NCBI RefSeq assembly: GCF_023634865.1
Contig: NZ_JAMLJN010000010.1
Span: 1-64,000 of the forward strand
Reading direction: 5' to 3'
Length of the DNA: 64,000 nucleotides
Source: Flavobacterium fragile
GTDB lineage: Bacteria > Bacteroidota > Bacteroidia > Flavobacteriales > Flavobacteriaceae
Made by a program: the position numbers and the translations under genes. Under the pieces are notes generated by a model. That model was not told where the DNA came from. It ran no database searches and saw nothing but the letters and a program-made list of their open reading frames with translations. Position 1 is the stretch's first letter. Every line of letters starts with the position of its first letter. This document shows positions 63,835 through 64,000 of this stretch, in pieces.

Positions 63835-64000
63835 TTATCCTCTTCCGTTTCCTCTTCCTTCGGAACCTCTTGAGTTTGAGTTGCCTCTTGGAGTACTATT
63901 TCTTGGTTGTGAATTACCTCTTGAAGAACCTCCTCTGTATTCCGAATTTCCTCTGTTTCCTGAGCTTGAAACAGTTCCTCTTTCTCTTGGAGATTTGTTT
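63835..64000 (-). CDS. RG-rich C-terminal tail of an RNA-binding protein, probably DEAD-box helicase (partial)
   Basis: On the minus strand the frame from the window edge reads repeated Arg-Gly/Ser/Asn: NKSPRERGTVSSSGNRGNS, EYRGGSSRGNSQPRNST, PRGNSNSRGSEGRGNGRG and a stop at 63835-63837. RGG-like tails of this kind close DEAD-box RNA helicases and cold-shock RNA-binding proteins in Bacteroidota. The catalytic part lies beyond the window, so the protein identity is inferred. Confidence 0.6.
   Translation of the reverse strand, partial: NKSPRERGTVSSSGNRGNSEYRGGSSRGNSQPRNSTPRGNSNSRGSEGRGNGRG

Overview
The window is chromosomal DNA of a low-GC member of the Bacteroidota, most likely a Flavobacterium or close relative. 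The sequence supports this in several ways. Promoters follow the TTTG-N19-TAnnTTTG pattern and Shine-Dalgarno sites are mostly absent. Bacillithiol (bshB1) and menaquinone (menF) genes are present. One secreted nuclease carries a type IX secretion C-terminal signal. tRNAs do not encode CCA. The gene families (RimB-RimK fusion, TamB next to TsaD, M43 lipoprotein) are those usual in flavobacteria.

Left part (1-12 kb) is the accessory region. A direct duplication (about 1-1616 and 10393-11957) brackets about 8 kb. Each copy holds the 3' part of an SseB-domain gene (complete only in the right copy), repeat-rich DNA, a C-terminal scrap of a type ISP restriction-modification enzyme, a DUF1905 gene, a short orphan reading frame and the terminator of a tRNA-Arg gene. 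Only the right copy keeps the tRNA itself. Between the copies is a nine-gene exporter operon: TetR regulator, TolC-like outer membrane protein, HlyD-like lipoprotein adaptor, His-rich lipoprotein, small cupin, two ABC ATPases and two ABC-2 permeases. The ATPases look like the separated halves of the fused E. coli protein YbhF, so this resembles the CecR-YbhGFSR exporter with TolC and two extra genes added. A chimeric ORF, half IS3-type OrfA and half DUF4411 PIN-like protein, follows it.

From 12 kb on the window is mostly core genome. It includes apt; a marR-fadN-fadA-fadE beta-oxidation operon with an acyl-CoA synthetase, both preceded by related palindromes; a DMT transporter; purL with an odd in-frame insertion; a beta-helix lipoprotein; a thioesterase-menF-bshB1 group; tRNA-His; a MarR/nitroreductase/YceI operon with twin operator boxes; rhodanese; YebC; gcvT; hutH; clpC, RimB-RimK and DUF421; gyrA; an NlpC/P60 hydrolase; a second thiolase; a tRNA-Ser/Pro/Arg array; a methyltransferase and an AI-2E-family permease; an M43 protease; DUF4159, rsmE and tsaD, divergent from tamB; the glycolytic genes pfkA and gapA, then a GlcNAc kinase-like gene and mgsA; a type IX-secreted endonuclease; an RsmB-type methyltransferase; and the RG-rich end of a further gene.

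No CRISPR array, rRNA operon, integrase or complete insertion sequence was seen. The most unusual items are the duplication at the tRNA-Arg, the OrfA-DUF4411 chimera, the split YbhF system with its extra genes, and an interspersed repeat lying in frame inside purL.
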